DNA of 64,000 nt from CAJBVG01 sp943372995. Lineage in GTDB: Bacteria > Bacteroidota > Bacteroidia > Sphingobacteriales > Sphingobacteriaceae. Position numbers and translations under genes: made by a program. Positions 1 to 7,514 of the stretch are shown here, piece after piece. The stretch is taken from the NCBI GenBank assembly GCA_943372995.1, contig CALSAQ010000001.1, forward strand, positions 310,001-374,000, written 5' to 3'. The notes under the pieces are model-generated. The model saw nothing but the letters and a program-made list of their open reading frames with translations. It had not been told where the DNA came from and ran no database searches. The first letter of the stretch is position 1. The number at the start of each line of letters is the position of its first letter.

Positions 1-167
1 TTGAATAGATTTTCGTGTTCATTCCTACAAGATTTAGCAAAACGTACAATATCGTCTGTAAGTCCAACCACAATTTCTGATCTATTGGAATTTGTAATAA
101 AATAAAGGTATTTGGCAGGAAATACAGGACCTTTACTTAACTCCACCCATTCTTTTTCGATTACCAT
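1..167 (-). CDS. Partial GIY-YIG-like protein, N-terminal end only
   Basis: The window starts inside this minus-strand gene; only the first 55 codons from the ATG at 165-167 are present. The readable peptide begins MVIEKEWVELSKGPVF and contains YLYFITN followed by VVGLTDDI, an arrangement like the two short strands that give GIY-YIG nucleases their name, although the second motif reads VVG rather than YIG. The catalytic Arg and Glu regions lie outside the window, so nuclease activity cannot be judged. It is divergent from the XRE/S24 regulator gene and shares an 86-bp promoter region with it. The family call is tentative; a degenerate, non-catalytic member is possible. Confidence 0.45.
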   Translation of the reverse strand, partial: MVIEKEWVELSKGPVFPAKYLYFITNSNRSEIVVGLTDDIVRFAKSCRNEHENLF

Positions 168-182
168 AGCTAAAAAATTTAG

Positions 183-212
183 TTTGATTATTAATTATTT
201 TTACTAATTTTA
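183..212 (+). promoter_or_regulatory. Putative Bacteroidota-type promoter of the XRE/S24 regulator
   Basis: TTTG at 183-186 and TAATTTTA at 205-212 (one mismatch to TAnnTTTG) are separated by 18 bp, close to the spacing expected for the Bacteroidota primary sigma factor. The predicted start of transcription, around 219, leaves a leader of about 35 nt before the ATG at 254. Confidence 0.4.
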
Positions 213-229
213 TACGCAATAATACTAAT
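202..229. promoter_or_regulatory. Candidate operator: TACTAAT direct repeat
   Basis: The heptamer TACTAAT occurs at 202-208 and again at 223-229, so the copies start 21 bp apart, two helical turns. The first overlaps the putative -7 box. This is where an autoregulatory XRE/S24 repressor would be expected to bind. The region is very A/T rich, so chance repetition is possible. Confidence 0.25.
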
Positions 230-253
230 AATTTTAGCAAATCAAAATAAAAC

Positions 254-1048
254 ATGAAAAAAATTAGCGCTAATATTCGATTTTTACGTAAAAAAAATAA
301 CCTCACTCAACAAGAGTTTGCTGATGCAATAGGTATTAAACGCTCAATGATTGGGGCTTATGAGGAAGATCGGGCTAGTCCGAAAATGGATAACATGAAA
401 TCAATTGCTAATTATTTTGGTATTTCTGTTGATGAATTGGTTTCTGAGCGAATAACAGATAAATGGCTTGAAGAGAGAACGAGCAGAATGGAGAAGGAAA
501 AGGAAATTAAAGCTGGCAATTTACGTGTATTGAGCATTACTGTTGATAAAGATGATAATGAGAACATTGAGTTAGTGCCAGTAAAAGCGAGTGCGGGATA
601 TATTAATGGGTATTCTGATCCAGAATTTGTGAAAGAGTTGCCTAAATTTCATTTACCGATGTTGCAAGGTGGTACTTTTAGAGCTTTTGAAATAAAAGGG
701 GATTCGATGTTACCTATTCAGCCAGGTAGTATTATTGTTGGTGAGTATGTTGATGATTGGAAGCAAATTAAAAACAACGATACCTATATTGTTATCAGTA
801 AAAACGACGGTATTGTATATAAAAGGGTATTGAATAGAATTAAAGAACAGAAAACACTTTTATTAAAATCAGACAATAAATCGTACGACCCCTATCCTAT
901 TGCTGTGGATGAAATTATGGAGGTTTGGAAAGCAAAAGCCTTTATTAGCACAACATTTCCAGAGCCAGAGCAAGAAATGAGTATTGGGCAACTGACCAAT
1001 ATTATGATGGAGATGCAAAAGAAAATAAATAAGCTAGGCGATAATTAG
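254..1048 (+). CDS. XRE-family HTH regulator with S24 (LexA/CI-like) peptidase domain
   Basis: A 264-residue DNA-binding repressor. Residues 5-62 form a helix-turn-helix of the Cro/CI type (LTQQEFADAIGIKRSMIGAY). Residues 105-235 match the S24 fold shared by LexA, CI and UmuD: the nucleophile region is GDSMLP with Ser151, and the general base fits Lys190 in GIVYKRV. An Ala114-Gly115 bond in KASAGY sits where these proteins cut themselves. A C-terminal helix (240-264) may aid oligomerisation. Proteins of this layout usually repress their own gene and a DNA-damage or stress regulon, being inactivated by self-cleavage; the targets here are not visible. It converges on mgtE with a 4-bp overlap. 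No phage genes are nearby, so it looks like a chromosomal regulator. Confidence 0.85.
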   Translation: MKKISANIRFLRKKNNLTQQEFADAIGIKRSMIGAYEEDRASPKMDNMKSIANYFGISVDELVSERITDKWLEERTSRMEKEKEIKAGNLRVLSITVDKDDNENIELVPVKASAGYINGYSDPEFVKELPKFHLPMLQGGTFRAFEIKGDSMLPIQPGSIIVGEYVDDWKQIKNNDTYIVISKNDGIVYKRVLNRIKEQKTLLLKSDNKSYDPYPIAVDEIMEVWKAKAFISTTFPEPEQEMSIGQLTNIMMEMQKKINKLGDN

Positions 1049-2394
1049 AGTAGAAAATACGATCCTAAACCAAGTATTAATAAGAAACCGAGTGTATCGG
1101 TAAACATGGTTAATATAATAGATGAAGCTACTGCAGGGTCGAAACCTAGTTTCTCAAGAATAATAGGTACTGATGCACCTGTAATTCCAGCAATAACTAA
1201 GTTTCCAAACATGGCTAAAAATACGACTAGTCCTAAAACTGGAGAATGGTTATTGAAGGTAGCCACTAGAGAAACTACAAGTCCAAATACCAAACCATTG
1301 GTAAGACCTACCAATACTTCCTTTTTTATGGTACCAAGTACTTTGGAATCAGGTAATGTATTTAGGGATATACGTCTGATGGTAACTGCAAGCGCTTGAG
1401 TACCTGCATTTCCACCCAAACCTGCGATAATAGGCATAAAGGTAGCCAGTAAGGTAATTTTTTGAATTGTGGGTTGAAAAAAGTAAACAACTGAGCTTGC
1501 TAAAAAAGCAGTGAACATGTTTACCATAAGCCAAGGGACTCTACTTTTTAAGGCATCCTTCCAATTACCACTTAATTCTTCTTCATCAGAAACGTTTGCA
1601 ATCTTTAAGATATCTTCTGTAGTTTCCTCTTGCATAACGTCGATAACATCGTCGAATGAGACAACACCAAGGAGCGTCATGTTTTTATCAACTACAGGTA
1701 TACCAGGTAGGTTATATTGAGAAAGTAATTGAGCTACTTCTTCTTGGTCGGTATCTGTATAGGTGTACACTAAATCTTCATCGAGTAATTCAGTAATCTG
1801 AATCTGAGGTTTAGCTTTTATTAAGTTTTTCAGAGAAACAGTACCGATGAGTCTCTCATTATCATCAATTACATATATCGCATAGAAGTTTTCTATTTCT
1901 TCCGATTGTTGAGCAACTTCTTCAAGAGCTTCTCTTTTATTTTTAGTAAGGTTAATAGTGATGTATTCAGTAGACATCAAACCTCCAGCGGTATCTTCGC
2001 TATAGGTTAAGAGTTTACGGATTTCTGAGGCATCTTCTTCGTCGATATTTTCGAGGATCTCCTCTCTTTTTTCTTCAGAGAGTTGAGAAACGATATCGGT
2101 TGCATCGTCGTGAGAGAGTTCTTCGACAATATTGGTTACTAAATCGGTGTTTAAGCTTTCTAATAATTTCTCCGGATGCGATTCGGGGTCCATTTCCGAA
2201 ATCGCTTCCGAAGCAATATCAATTGGTAAAAGACCAATAAGAATTTGTCTTTTTTGGTCTTTTAGTAGCTCTAGAATCTTTGCAATTTCAGAAGGGTGTA
2301 ACTCTTCTAAGAACACACGCAAATCATGCTCTGGACCTTCTAAAAGGTCTTCAATCTTTTCTAGATCGAACAGAATATCATCGCGTTGTTTCAT
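1045..2394 (-). CDS. mgtE: Magnesium transporter MgtE
   Basis: A 449-residue Mg2+ channel/transporter of the inner membrane. The order of parts is the standard one: an acidic N-terminal superhelical domain (about 20-125, with Asp/Glu-rich repeats such as LSHDDATDIV), two CBS domains (about 130-255) that sense cytoplasmic Mg2+, a connecting helix, and five membrane segments (about 280-449) forming the pore of a homodimer. The pore region includes GLGGNAGTQ, a typical MgtE signature. The length equals the family norm. It lies 15 bp downstream of the last tandem lipoprotein gene with no terminator between, so co-transcription is likely. Its stop shares the tetranucleotide TTAG with the stop of the convergent regulator. 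Confidence 0.95.
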   Translation of the reverse strand: MKQRDDILFDLEKIEDLLEGPEHDLRVFLEELHPSEIAKILELLKDQKRQILIGLLPIDIASEAISEMDPESHPEKLLESLNTDLVTNIVEELSHDDATDIVSQLSEEKREEILENIDEEDASEIRKLLTYSEDTAGGLMSTEYITINLTKNKREALEEVAQQSEEIENFYAIYVIDDNERLIGTVSLKNLIKAKPQIQITELLDEDLVYTYTDTDQEEVAQLLSQYNLPGIPVVDKNMTLLGVVSFDDVIDVMQEETTEDILKIANVSDEEELSGNWKDALKSRVPWLMVNMFTAFLASSVVYFFQPTIQKITLLATFMPIIAGLGGNAGTQALAVTIRRISLNTLPDSKVLGTIKKEVLVGLTNGLVFGLVVSLVATFNNHSPVLGLVVFLAMFGNLVIAGITGASVPIILEKLGFDPAVASSIILTMFTDTLGFLLILGLGSYFLL

Positions 2395-2409
2395 GCTACG
2401 ATTAAATGA

Positions 2410-3015
2410 TTATTGTTGAACTTTTACATCGAAAGTAACAGCTCTTGTAGTACTACTGGTGTTATTTATATTTTTTACGTGAAATAGACCAAGTTTACCC
2501 GACTCGGTTTTAAAACCAATCACATCCCCAACTTTCAAATAAGGTGCGCTAGTTTCTACTACATTAGAATCTAGATCGTTTTGTAGTAATGAATCGTTTT
2601 TTAACGTATTAAAGATATTTGAATTGATGTTTAATTTTAAGAAGGTGGTATTATTCTTAACTGCCCAAGTTTTCACAGATTTATGAGGTACTTGATCATC
2701 AGGTAGGCCAAAAATAGGGTCTTTAGGAGAAGCTATAACAAATGAATCTGTATGCTGAGTATCGAAGTAAAATATTAAATCAATTTTCGCGGTGTTAGTA
2801 TTAGCACCAGCAGTAAAATAAACAGAATCTTCTGATACTGAGTAAAAACTACCAAGGGCAGAATTTACCTGAGAACCAAGTGTAATTGATTGATATGTTT
2901 TTAATTCAGTGTATACAGGACCCGATGGGCCTTTTGGTTCCTCTTCTTCTGAACAAGCTGAAAGCAATACTATTGAAAAAGAGAATAATAGAAATGATTT
3001 TAGATTTGTTTTCAT
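2410..3015 (-). CDS. Surface-type lipoprotein, tandem paralogue 3
   Basis: A 201-residue lipoprotein of unknown function. The signal peptide ends in the lipobox LLSAC (Cys21), followed by SEEEEP. A serine and acidic run next to the lipidated cysteine resembles the lipoprotein export signal that sends Bacteroidota lipoproteins to the outer face of the outer membrane. The mature part shares its plan with the two upstream paralogues: a YxSITLGSQ-like strand, GSFYSVSEDSVY, a DLIFYFDT strand, AVKNNTTF, GDVIGFKT, and a shared ending in FDVKVQ. It is the most divergent copy. It follows a hairpin terminator, so it needs its own promoter or read-through, and it probably reads on into mgtE. Confidence 0.75.
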   Translation of the reverse strand: MKTNLKSFLLFSFSIVLLSACSEEEEPKGPSGPVYTELKTYQSITLGSQVNSALGSFYSVSEDSVYFTAGANTNTAKIDLIFYFDTQHTDSFVIASPKDPIFGLPDDQVPHKSVKTWAVKNNTTFLKLNINSNIFNTLKNDSLLQNDLDSNVVETSAPYLKVGDVIGFKTESGKLGLFHVKNINNTSSTTRAVTFDVKVQQ

Positions 3016-3044
3016 AATATTAATTTATACTCCGAAGGTAAAAA

Positions 3045-3070
3045 AAAAGAGCCCTAAAAAGGGCTCTTTT
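3045..3070 (-). terminator. Hairpin terminator between lipoprotein paralogues 2 and 3
   Basis: Arms AAAAGAGCCC (3045-3054) and GGGCTCTTTT (3061-3070) flank a 6-nt loop. On the minus strand the 3' arm ends in a U-run continuing through 3041-3048. It lies 20 bp after the stop of the 3091-3708 gene. The symmetric A and T tracts would also allow function on the plus strand. Confidence 0.75.
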
Positions 3071-3090
3071 CCTAAAATATTTTTTAATTA

Positions 3091-3708
3091 TTATTTCTGA
3101 ACTTTAACATTCACGGTCATGGTTCTGTTTATTCCCATGTTACCAGCTGTTGATACAACATGCATCATACCTATTTTACCAGTGGTAGTTTTAAATGCTA
3201 ATACTTTGCCAGCCATAAGAGTAGGAACTCGAGTTAATGAAAAACTAGCGGAATCTAATGTTTTAAGAATCGAATCATTAGATAGCGAGTCGAACTTAGT
3301 TAAAGAGATATTCTGACTTGAGAATAGCGTAGTGTTTTTCACAGACCAGTTTGGTAACGAAGTGTTACCATCATGAGCTACTTTAACAATGGAATCGCTT
3401 GGTGCACCAATAGTGCTGCCATTCATACTTCCATAAAAAAACACCAAATCAATTCTCGATTGCATGGCTACGCTAGTGCTAATTTGAACCGATTTATACA
3501 CTTTACCAGAATCAGTTGCAAAGAAACTACCTTCATTAATGTTTTCTTGTCCGCCTAATGTTTTGTTAGTATAAACATTAATTTGACCATGCACTATAGG
3601 TGTAGGTGTTGGTGTTGGGTTTGGTTTAGGATCTTCATCTTCAGAACAAGCTGTAATAAGCAAAGCAAATGAAGAAACTAACAGAAGTGTTTTGATTTTT
3701 AAATTCAT
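3091..3708 (-). CDS. Surface-type lipoprotein, tandem paralogue 2
   Basis: A 205-residue lipoprotein. I chose the ATG at 3706-3708 because it starts a standard signal peptide (MNLKIKTLLLVSSFALLITAC); an ATG 16 codons upstream would lie inside the preceding terminator. The lipobox cysteine is followed by SEDEDP and a proline-threonine linker (NPTPTPTP). The body repeats the paralogue pattern: INVYTNKTLGGQ, GSFFATDSGKVY, DLVFFYGSM, TIGAPSD, WSVKNTTLF, LAFKTTTGKIG and the ending VNVKVQK. No known enzyme motif is visible. Each copy has its own downstream hairpin, so the three genes may be transcribed separately. Confidence 0.75.
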   Translation of the reverse strand: MNLKIKTLLLVSSFALLITACSEDEDPKPNPTPTPTPIVHGQINVYTNKTLGGQENINEGSFFATDSGKVYKSVQISTSVAMQSRIDLVFFYGSMNGSTIGAPSDSIVKVAHDGNTSLPNWSVKNTTLFSSQNISLTKFDSLSNDSILKTLDSASFSLTRVPTLMAGKVLAFKTTTGKIGMMHVVSTAGNMGINRTMTVNVKVQK

Positions 3709-3741
3709 AAGTGTTTGTTTTAGATGTGATTCCCCTAAAAT

Positions 3742-3773
3742 AAAAAAAGAGCTCAATATTGAGCTCTTTTTTT
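3742..3773 (-). terminator. Perfect 32-bp palindrome acting as terminator
   Basis: AAAAAAAGAGCTCAAT (3742-3757) is followed at once by its exact reverse complement (3758-3773). On the minus strand it gives a GC-containing stem and a U7 tail 20 bp after the stop of the 3794-4411 gene. It can also work on the plus strand. Only 33 bp separate it from the next start codon at 3708. Confidence 0.75.
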
Positions 3774-3793
3774 ATGAATTTTTTAAAAAAGTA

Positions 3794-4411
3794 CTATTTC
3801 TGAACTTTTACGTCAACTTTAATATAATCACCAGTTGCAGTAGTTCCGTTTTCAACGATTGAAACAACTTTAACAAATCCTTTTTTGTTTCCAACAGTTT
3901 TAAATGCGATTACATCACCTTCAGCTAAATCTGTAGCTGATGTTGCAGCAGTACCTAAAGCAAAATTATCATACATTTTAGTTAATGTAGAATCTGCAGT
4001 GATAGCGTTAAATAAATCTGCTGTTAATAATGTACCTCTTAATTCTGTAGCATTTTTTACTGACCAAGTTTGTAAACCTGTAGTTGCATTATCATAGATA
4101 GTTGCAGCAGGAGCATCGTTTGGTGCAGCAATAGTTGCTTTGTTAGTAGCACCGTAGTAGTATAAGAAGTCTACTGAACTTGCATTAGTTTTAGCTTGTG
4201 CTTGTGTATATACAGTACCATTTGAAGTAGAAAAGAAGCTACCTGCTGAATTATTAGCTTGGTCGCCATAGATTTTCTCAGTGTAAGTGTTAACACCAGC
4301 ATCAGTTGGTGTAGGTGTAGGTGTAGGTGTTTCTTCATCTTCAGAACATGCTGTAAATCCAACAGAAGCAACTAAACCTAACATTAAGAATAATTTGAAG
4401 TTCGTTTTCAT
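3794..4411 (-). CDS. Surface-type lipoprotein, tandem paralogue 1
   Basis: A 205-residue lipoprotein and the first gene of the tandem set. The signal peptide ends at GFTAC, then SEDEET and a TPTPTPT linker coded by a short repeat (gtaggtgtaggtgtaggtgt, read on the plus strand). The mature domain (about 45-205) carries NTYTEKIYGDQ, GSFFSTSNGTVY, DFLYYYGATNKATI, APNDAP, WSVKNATEL, GDVIAFKTVGNKKG and KVDVKVQK, all shared with the two downstream paralogues (about 200 residues each). The acidic residues after the lipidated cysteine suggest display at the cell surface. I do not recognise a characterised family. A -7-like box lies 65 nt upstream. Confidence 0.75.
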   Translation of the reverse strand: MKTNFKLFLMLGLVASVGFTACSEDEETPTPTPTPTDAGVNTYTEKIYGDQANNSAGSFFSTSNGTVYTQAQAKTNASSVDFLYYYGATNKATIAAPNDAPAATIYDNATTGLQTWSVKNATELRGTLLTADLFNAITADSTLTKMYDNFALGTAATSATDLAEGDVIAFKTVGNKKGFVKVVSIVENGTTATGDYIKVDVKVQK

Positions 4412-4475
4412 AATTTTTTTAATTTTTTAATGATTTAAGTGTTTAATACAAAAGTCTTAAATAAAACTTACATTT

Positions 4476-4483
4476 CAAATATA
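4476..4483 (-). promoter_or_regulatory. Putative -7 box (TATATTTG) of the lipoprotein gene set
   Basis: On the minus strand this octamer is an exact match to TAnnTTTG and lies about 65 nt before the ATG at 4411. No TTTG -33 box is found at 19-21 bp upstream, so support is partial. Confidence 0.35.
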
Positions 4484-4507
4484 AAACTGCAATTTTGAGC
4501 TAATATA

Positions 4508-5068
4508 CTATATTAATAGGCTTTTAGCCTGAGGACCAAGGTTAAAGATTAAATCAATAATACTTAAATTGGGTTCAAAATTCAACTTATTTGAGAATAC
4601 CTGTTGATATTCAGTATTATGTAACAAATTATAGGTTATTGATTTGTCAATTTCCTCTTCCCTATCTAATATGATTTCATGGTTCAGTTTTAACATAGAA
4701 AAAACAATTTTTATCAGTTCTGTATTAAATTCCCATAAGAATTCATAACTCGGATTACTATACATTGGTCGTAGTTTATCCTCATAATATTCGAAGTATA
4801 CTGATCTTCTATAAGCGGATTCGAAGCTTTTCCAATGCTGTTTTAACCATGGTTCAGAATATGATACTTTGATATTTTCATACTTTCGTTCTAACGGCTC
4901 TAGTTTTTGCGTTGGTATAGTAAGGATCATTTTACCGTTGGGGCCTACTATTTCTGTTCTATTTCTATGAGTTTGGCGTGAATATTGGTCGTTTAAATGA
5001 AGGATACATTCTTTTTCCTTAAGTAAATGTTGAAAATATCCTATTGAAGGTAGGTATAGTATATGCAT
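4508..5068 (-). CDS. WbqC-like family protein
   Basis: A 186-residue cytoplasmic protein matching the WbqC-like family, named from O-antigen loci, whose reaction is not well established. Signatures seen: an N-terminal LPSIGYFQ segment, the basic stretch QTHRNRTEIVGPNGK, LTIPTQK, and the aromatic segment WLKQHWKSFESAYRRS followed by YFEYYED. It is slightly shorter than the usual 200 or so residues but both ends look intact. It is transcribed away from the GWxTD-acyltransferase-glycosyltransferase operon and shares a 105-bp intergenic region with it, which fits a loose link to surface glycan or amino-sugar metabolism; that link is inference. Confidence 0.75.
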   Translation of the reverse strand: MHILYLPSIGYFQHLLKEKECILHLNDQYSRQTHRNRTEIVGPNGKMILTIPTQKLEPLERKYENIKVSYSEPWLKQHWKSFESAYRRSVYFEYYEDKLRPMYSNPSYEFLWEFNTELIKIVFSMLKLNHEIILDREEEIDKSITYNLLHNTEYQQVFSNKLNFEPNLSIIDLIFNLGPQAKSLLI

Positions 5069-5111
5069 TTATTATTGACAATAATTAGACACTTTTATTC
5101 TTTTAGAATAA

Positions 5112-5143
5112 TTTGAAAACGTAAATTTACATTAATATTTCTG
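5112..5143 (+). promoter_or_regulatory. Putative promoter of the GWxTD operon
   Basis: TTTG at 5112-5115, a 20-bp spacer, and TATTTCTG at 5136-5143 (one mismatch to TAnnTTTG). The predicted transcript start near 5150 gives a leader of about 24 nt before the ATG at 5174. Confidence 0.4.
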
Positions 5144-5173
5144 TGAGAACAGAAGAATTTAAACTTTATAAAG

Positions 5174-6622
5174 ATGAAAAAATCAATTTTTATAGCAATA
5201 ATTTGTTCACTAATGCTTGCAACAAATGTATATGCAAAAAACTTAAAGGCTTATTTATCTTATTATACCTTCAACACTCCAGAACAAGTTCCCTATGTGG
5301 AGGCACATATTTCTGTGCTTGGGAATACAGTAAATTACATTAAGACACAAAGTGAAAAGTATCAGGGAAGTGTTGGTATTACTATGTTGATAAAGCAGGA
5401 TGATAAAATAATTAAAGCCGACAAAATTAATTTATTAAGTCCAGAAGTAGCCGACACCATAAATCAAGCCTTTAATTTTCTTGGTCAGAAACGATTCCAA
5501 CTACCGAATGGAAAATACACCTTACAAATTCAAATATTCGATAATAACAACCAGAAGAATAAAGATTTTGTCAATCAAGATTTCGAAATAAATTTCCCAT
5601 TAAATAAAGTAGCGGTTTCTGATATTATCTTTTTAGAATCTTTTAAGAAATCGACTACTAAGAGTGAGTTTATTAGAAATGGTATGGAATTAGTCCCATT
5701 TGTTAATAATTTCCTACCCACAAGCGTAGATAAATTGAGCTTTTACGCAGAGATTTACAATACTCAGAAGATTGCTTCTAACGAATCTTTTTTACTTAGT
5801 TATTATATTCAAAATGCTGATGGACTGAATAAACTTAGCACCTTTGTACAAAGTAAAAAAATACTATCTAAAGATGTTATCGTATTGTTAAACGAGTTTG
5901 ATATTAAACTTTTACCTAGCGGCAACTATTATTTAGTTATTGAGTTAAGAAATAGAAATAATGAATTAATTGCTTCTAAATCGAATTATTTCCAAAGAAG
6001 CAATAAATCTTTAGGTAGCGATTTATCAGGCATTTCAGCAATCGATTTCGACAATTCATTTGCTGCTAAATACACTAAAGAAGAACTCATTGAACATATT
6101 AAATCTCTAAGACCTATAACTAATTCTAATGAGCAAGATTATGTGAAAACATTGTTGGCAAACGACGACGAGATTCAAATGCGTAAATACTTGATTTATT
6201 TTTGGGAAAAAAGACATCCTGGAGAATCGGCAGTAAAATGGGCAGAATATGAGCAACAGGTTAAATTAGTAAACAAAAAATTCTCATCACCATATATTAA
6301 AGGTTACGACACCGACAGAGGTATTATCTTTTTAAAATACGGACCTCCAAACAATATCCGTCAGAACGATTTTGACAATAGAGCTTATCCTTATGAAATA
6401 TGGCATTACTATAAAATTGCTAATTTTTCTAATAGAAAATTTGTGTTTTTTAGTCCTGATAACATAAAAAATGAAATGGTTTTACTTCATTCAAATTTAT
6501 TCGGAGAAAGAAACGACCCTCAATGGAAGTATAAAATCTTAGCTCGAACAATGAAAAATGAAGATGATCAAGATGGGTCTGATTATGTGGGACAAAGATT
6601 AGAAGCAGATTTTAATGAATAA
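5174..6622 (+). CDS. GWxTD domain-containing exported protein
   Basis: A 482-residue protein with a clear Sec signal peptide (MKKSIFIAIICSLMLATNVYA) and no lipobox cysteine, so likely periplasmic or outer-membrane associated. The N-terminal two thirds are beta-rich; the GWxTD domain covers about residues 300-460, with RHPGESAVKWAEYEQQV and the motif at about residue 376, read here as GYDTDRG, so the motif tryptophan is tyrosine. ILKYGPP-type and YEIWHYY segments complete the domain. The biochemical role of the family is not established. The gene overlaps the LpxL-like acyltransferase by 8 bp and is the first of three envelope genes, which suggests a role in envelope assembly. Confidence 0.85.
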   Translation: MKKSIFIAIICSLMLATNVYAKNLKAYLSYYTFNTPEQVPYVEAHISVLGNTVNYIKTQSEKYQGSVGITMLIKQDDKIIKADKINLLSPEVADTINQAFNFLGQKRFQLPNGKYTLQIQIFDNNNQKNKDFVNQDFEINFPLNKVAVSDIIFLESFKKSTTKSEFIRNGMELVPFVNNFLPTSVDKLSFYAEIYNTQKIASNESFLLSYYIQNADGLNKLSTFVQSKKILSKDVIVLLNEFDIKLLPSGNYYLVIELRNRNNELIASKSNYFQRSNKSLGSDLSGISAIDFDNSFAAKYTKEELIEHIKSLRPITNSNEQDYVKTLLANDDEIQMRKYLIYFWEKRHPGESAVKWAEYEQQVKLVNKKFSSPYIKGYDTDRGIIFLKYGPPNNIRQNDFDNRAYPYEIWHYYKIANFSNRKFVFFSPDNIKNEMVLLHSNLFGERNDPQWKYKILARTMKNEDDQDGSDYVGQRLEADFNE

Positions 6623-7514
6623 ACTCTTTTCCTATATAGGTATCAGTATTATTTACCTAGTATCTTATCTGCCCTTTCAATTACTTTATCTACTCAGTGA
6701 TGTGATGTATATCCTAGTATATCACATTGCTGGATATAGAAAAAAGGTTGTAAGAGAGAATCTCTTAAATGCTTTTCCAAATAAAACTGCTATTGAGAGA
6801 AAACAGATAGAAAAGGATTATTATCATCATTTATGTGATACAATATTAGAAACTACAAAATTGATTTCTTGCTCAGAACAGGAGTTCAGTAAAAGAGTTA
6901 AAATCAAAAACTCAGAACGTTTTTATGAATTGATTTCTAGTGGAAGAAACATGACTCAAGTTTTTGGTCATTACCATAATTGGGAGTGGTTTATCTTTGC
7001 TATCCCCTATTACACTCCAATAAAAAGTTATGGGATATATAAACCACTAAAAAATGAAGTTTTCGATAAGTTTTTTTATAAAATGAGGGCTCGTTTTAAG
7101 TTAAATCTTTTACCGATGCAGACCTCAATGAGAACCTTACTTAAAAATGCTCATGAGCAATTTAGTATATCAATTATTGCCGATCAGACACCTTCAAATG
7201 CAGAAGCAAGTTACTGGACAAAATTTCTCAACCAAGATACCCCAGTATTTATGGGTACAGAGAAAATTTCTTCTCATTTTGATACTGCACTAGCATTTAT
7301 AGATATACAGAAGGTAGGTAGAGGATATTTAGAGTTTGAATTTGTTATATTAGCAGAAAATACAAAGGGAATGAAGGAGTATGAAATCACAGAATTACAT
7401 ACTCGATTTTTAGAGAAAAGAATAATTGAAAAACCTGCATATTGGTTATGGTCACATCGAAGATGGAAACATAAGCCGAGTGATGCAATTAAAGCCAAAT
7501 ATAATTTATCATGA
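6615..7514 (+). CDS. LpxL-like lipid A biosynthesis acyltransferase
   Basis: A 299-residue member of the lysophospholipid/lipid A acyltransferase family. These inner-membrane enzymes move an acyl chain from acyl carrier protein to lipid A precursors. A hydrophobic N-terminal anchor (about 5-40) precedes the catalytic region; the His-x4-acidic motif fits HYHNWEW at about residues 117-123. IADQTPSNAEASYW and FMGTEKIS resemble the substrate-binding blocks of LpxL/HtrB, and WLWSHRRWKHKP is the usual C-terminal ending. It overlaps the GWxTD gene upstream by 8 bp and the glycosyltransferase downstream by 4 bp (ATGA), so translation is probably coupled. An ornithine- or other amino-lipid acyltransferase is a less likely alternative. 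Confidence 0.9.
   Translation: MNKLFSYIGISIIYLVSYLPFQLLYLLSDVMYILVYHIAGYRKKVVRENLLNAFPNKTAIERKQIEKDYYHHLCDTILETTKLISCSEQEFSKRVKIKNSERFYELISSGRNMTQVFGHYHNWEWFIFAIPYYTPIKSYGIYKPLKNEVFDKFFYKMRARFKLNLLPMQTSMRTLLKNAHEQFSISIIADQTPSNAEASYWTKFLNQDTPVFMGTEKISSHFDTALAFIDIQKVGRGYLEFEFVILAENTKGMKEYEITELHTRFLEKRIIEKPAYWLWSHRRWKHKPSDAIKAKYNLS

Noticed and set aside
254..1048. Prophage CI repressor
   Set aside because: The HTH-S24 layout could be phage-like, but all surrounding genes are chromosomal and no phage structural or integrase genes are seen.
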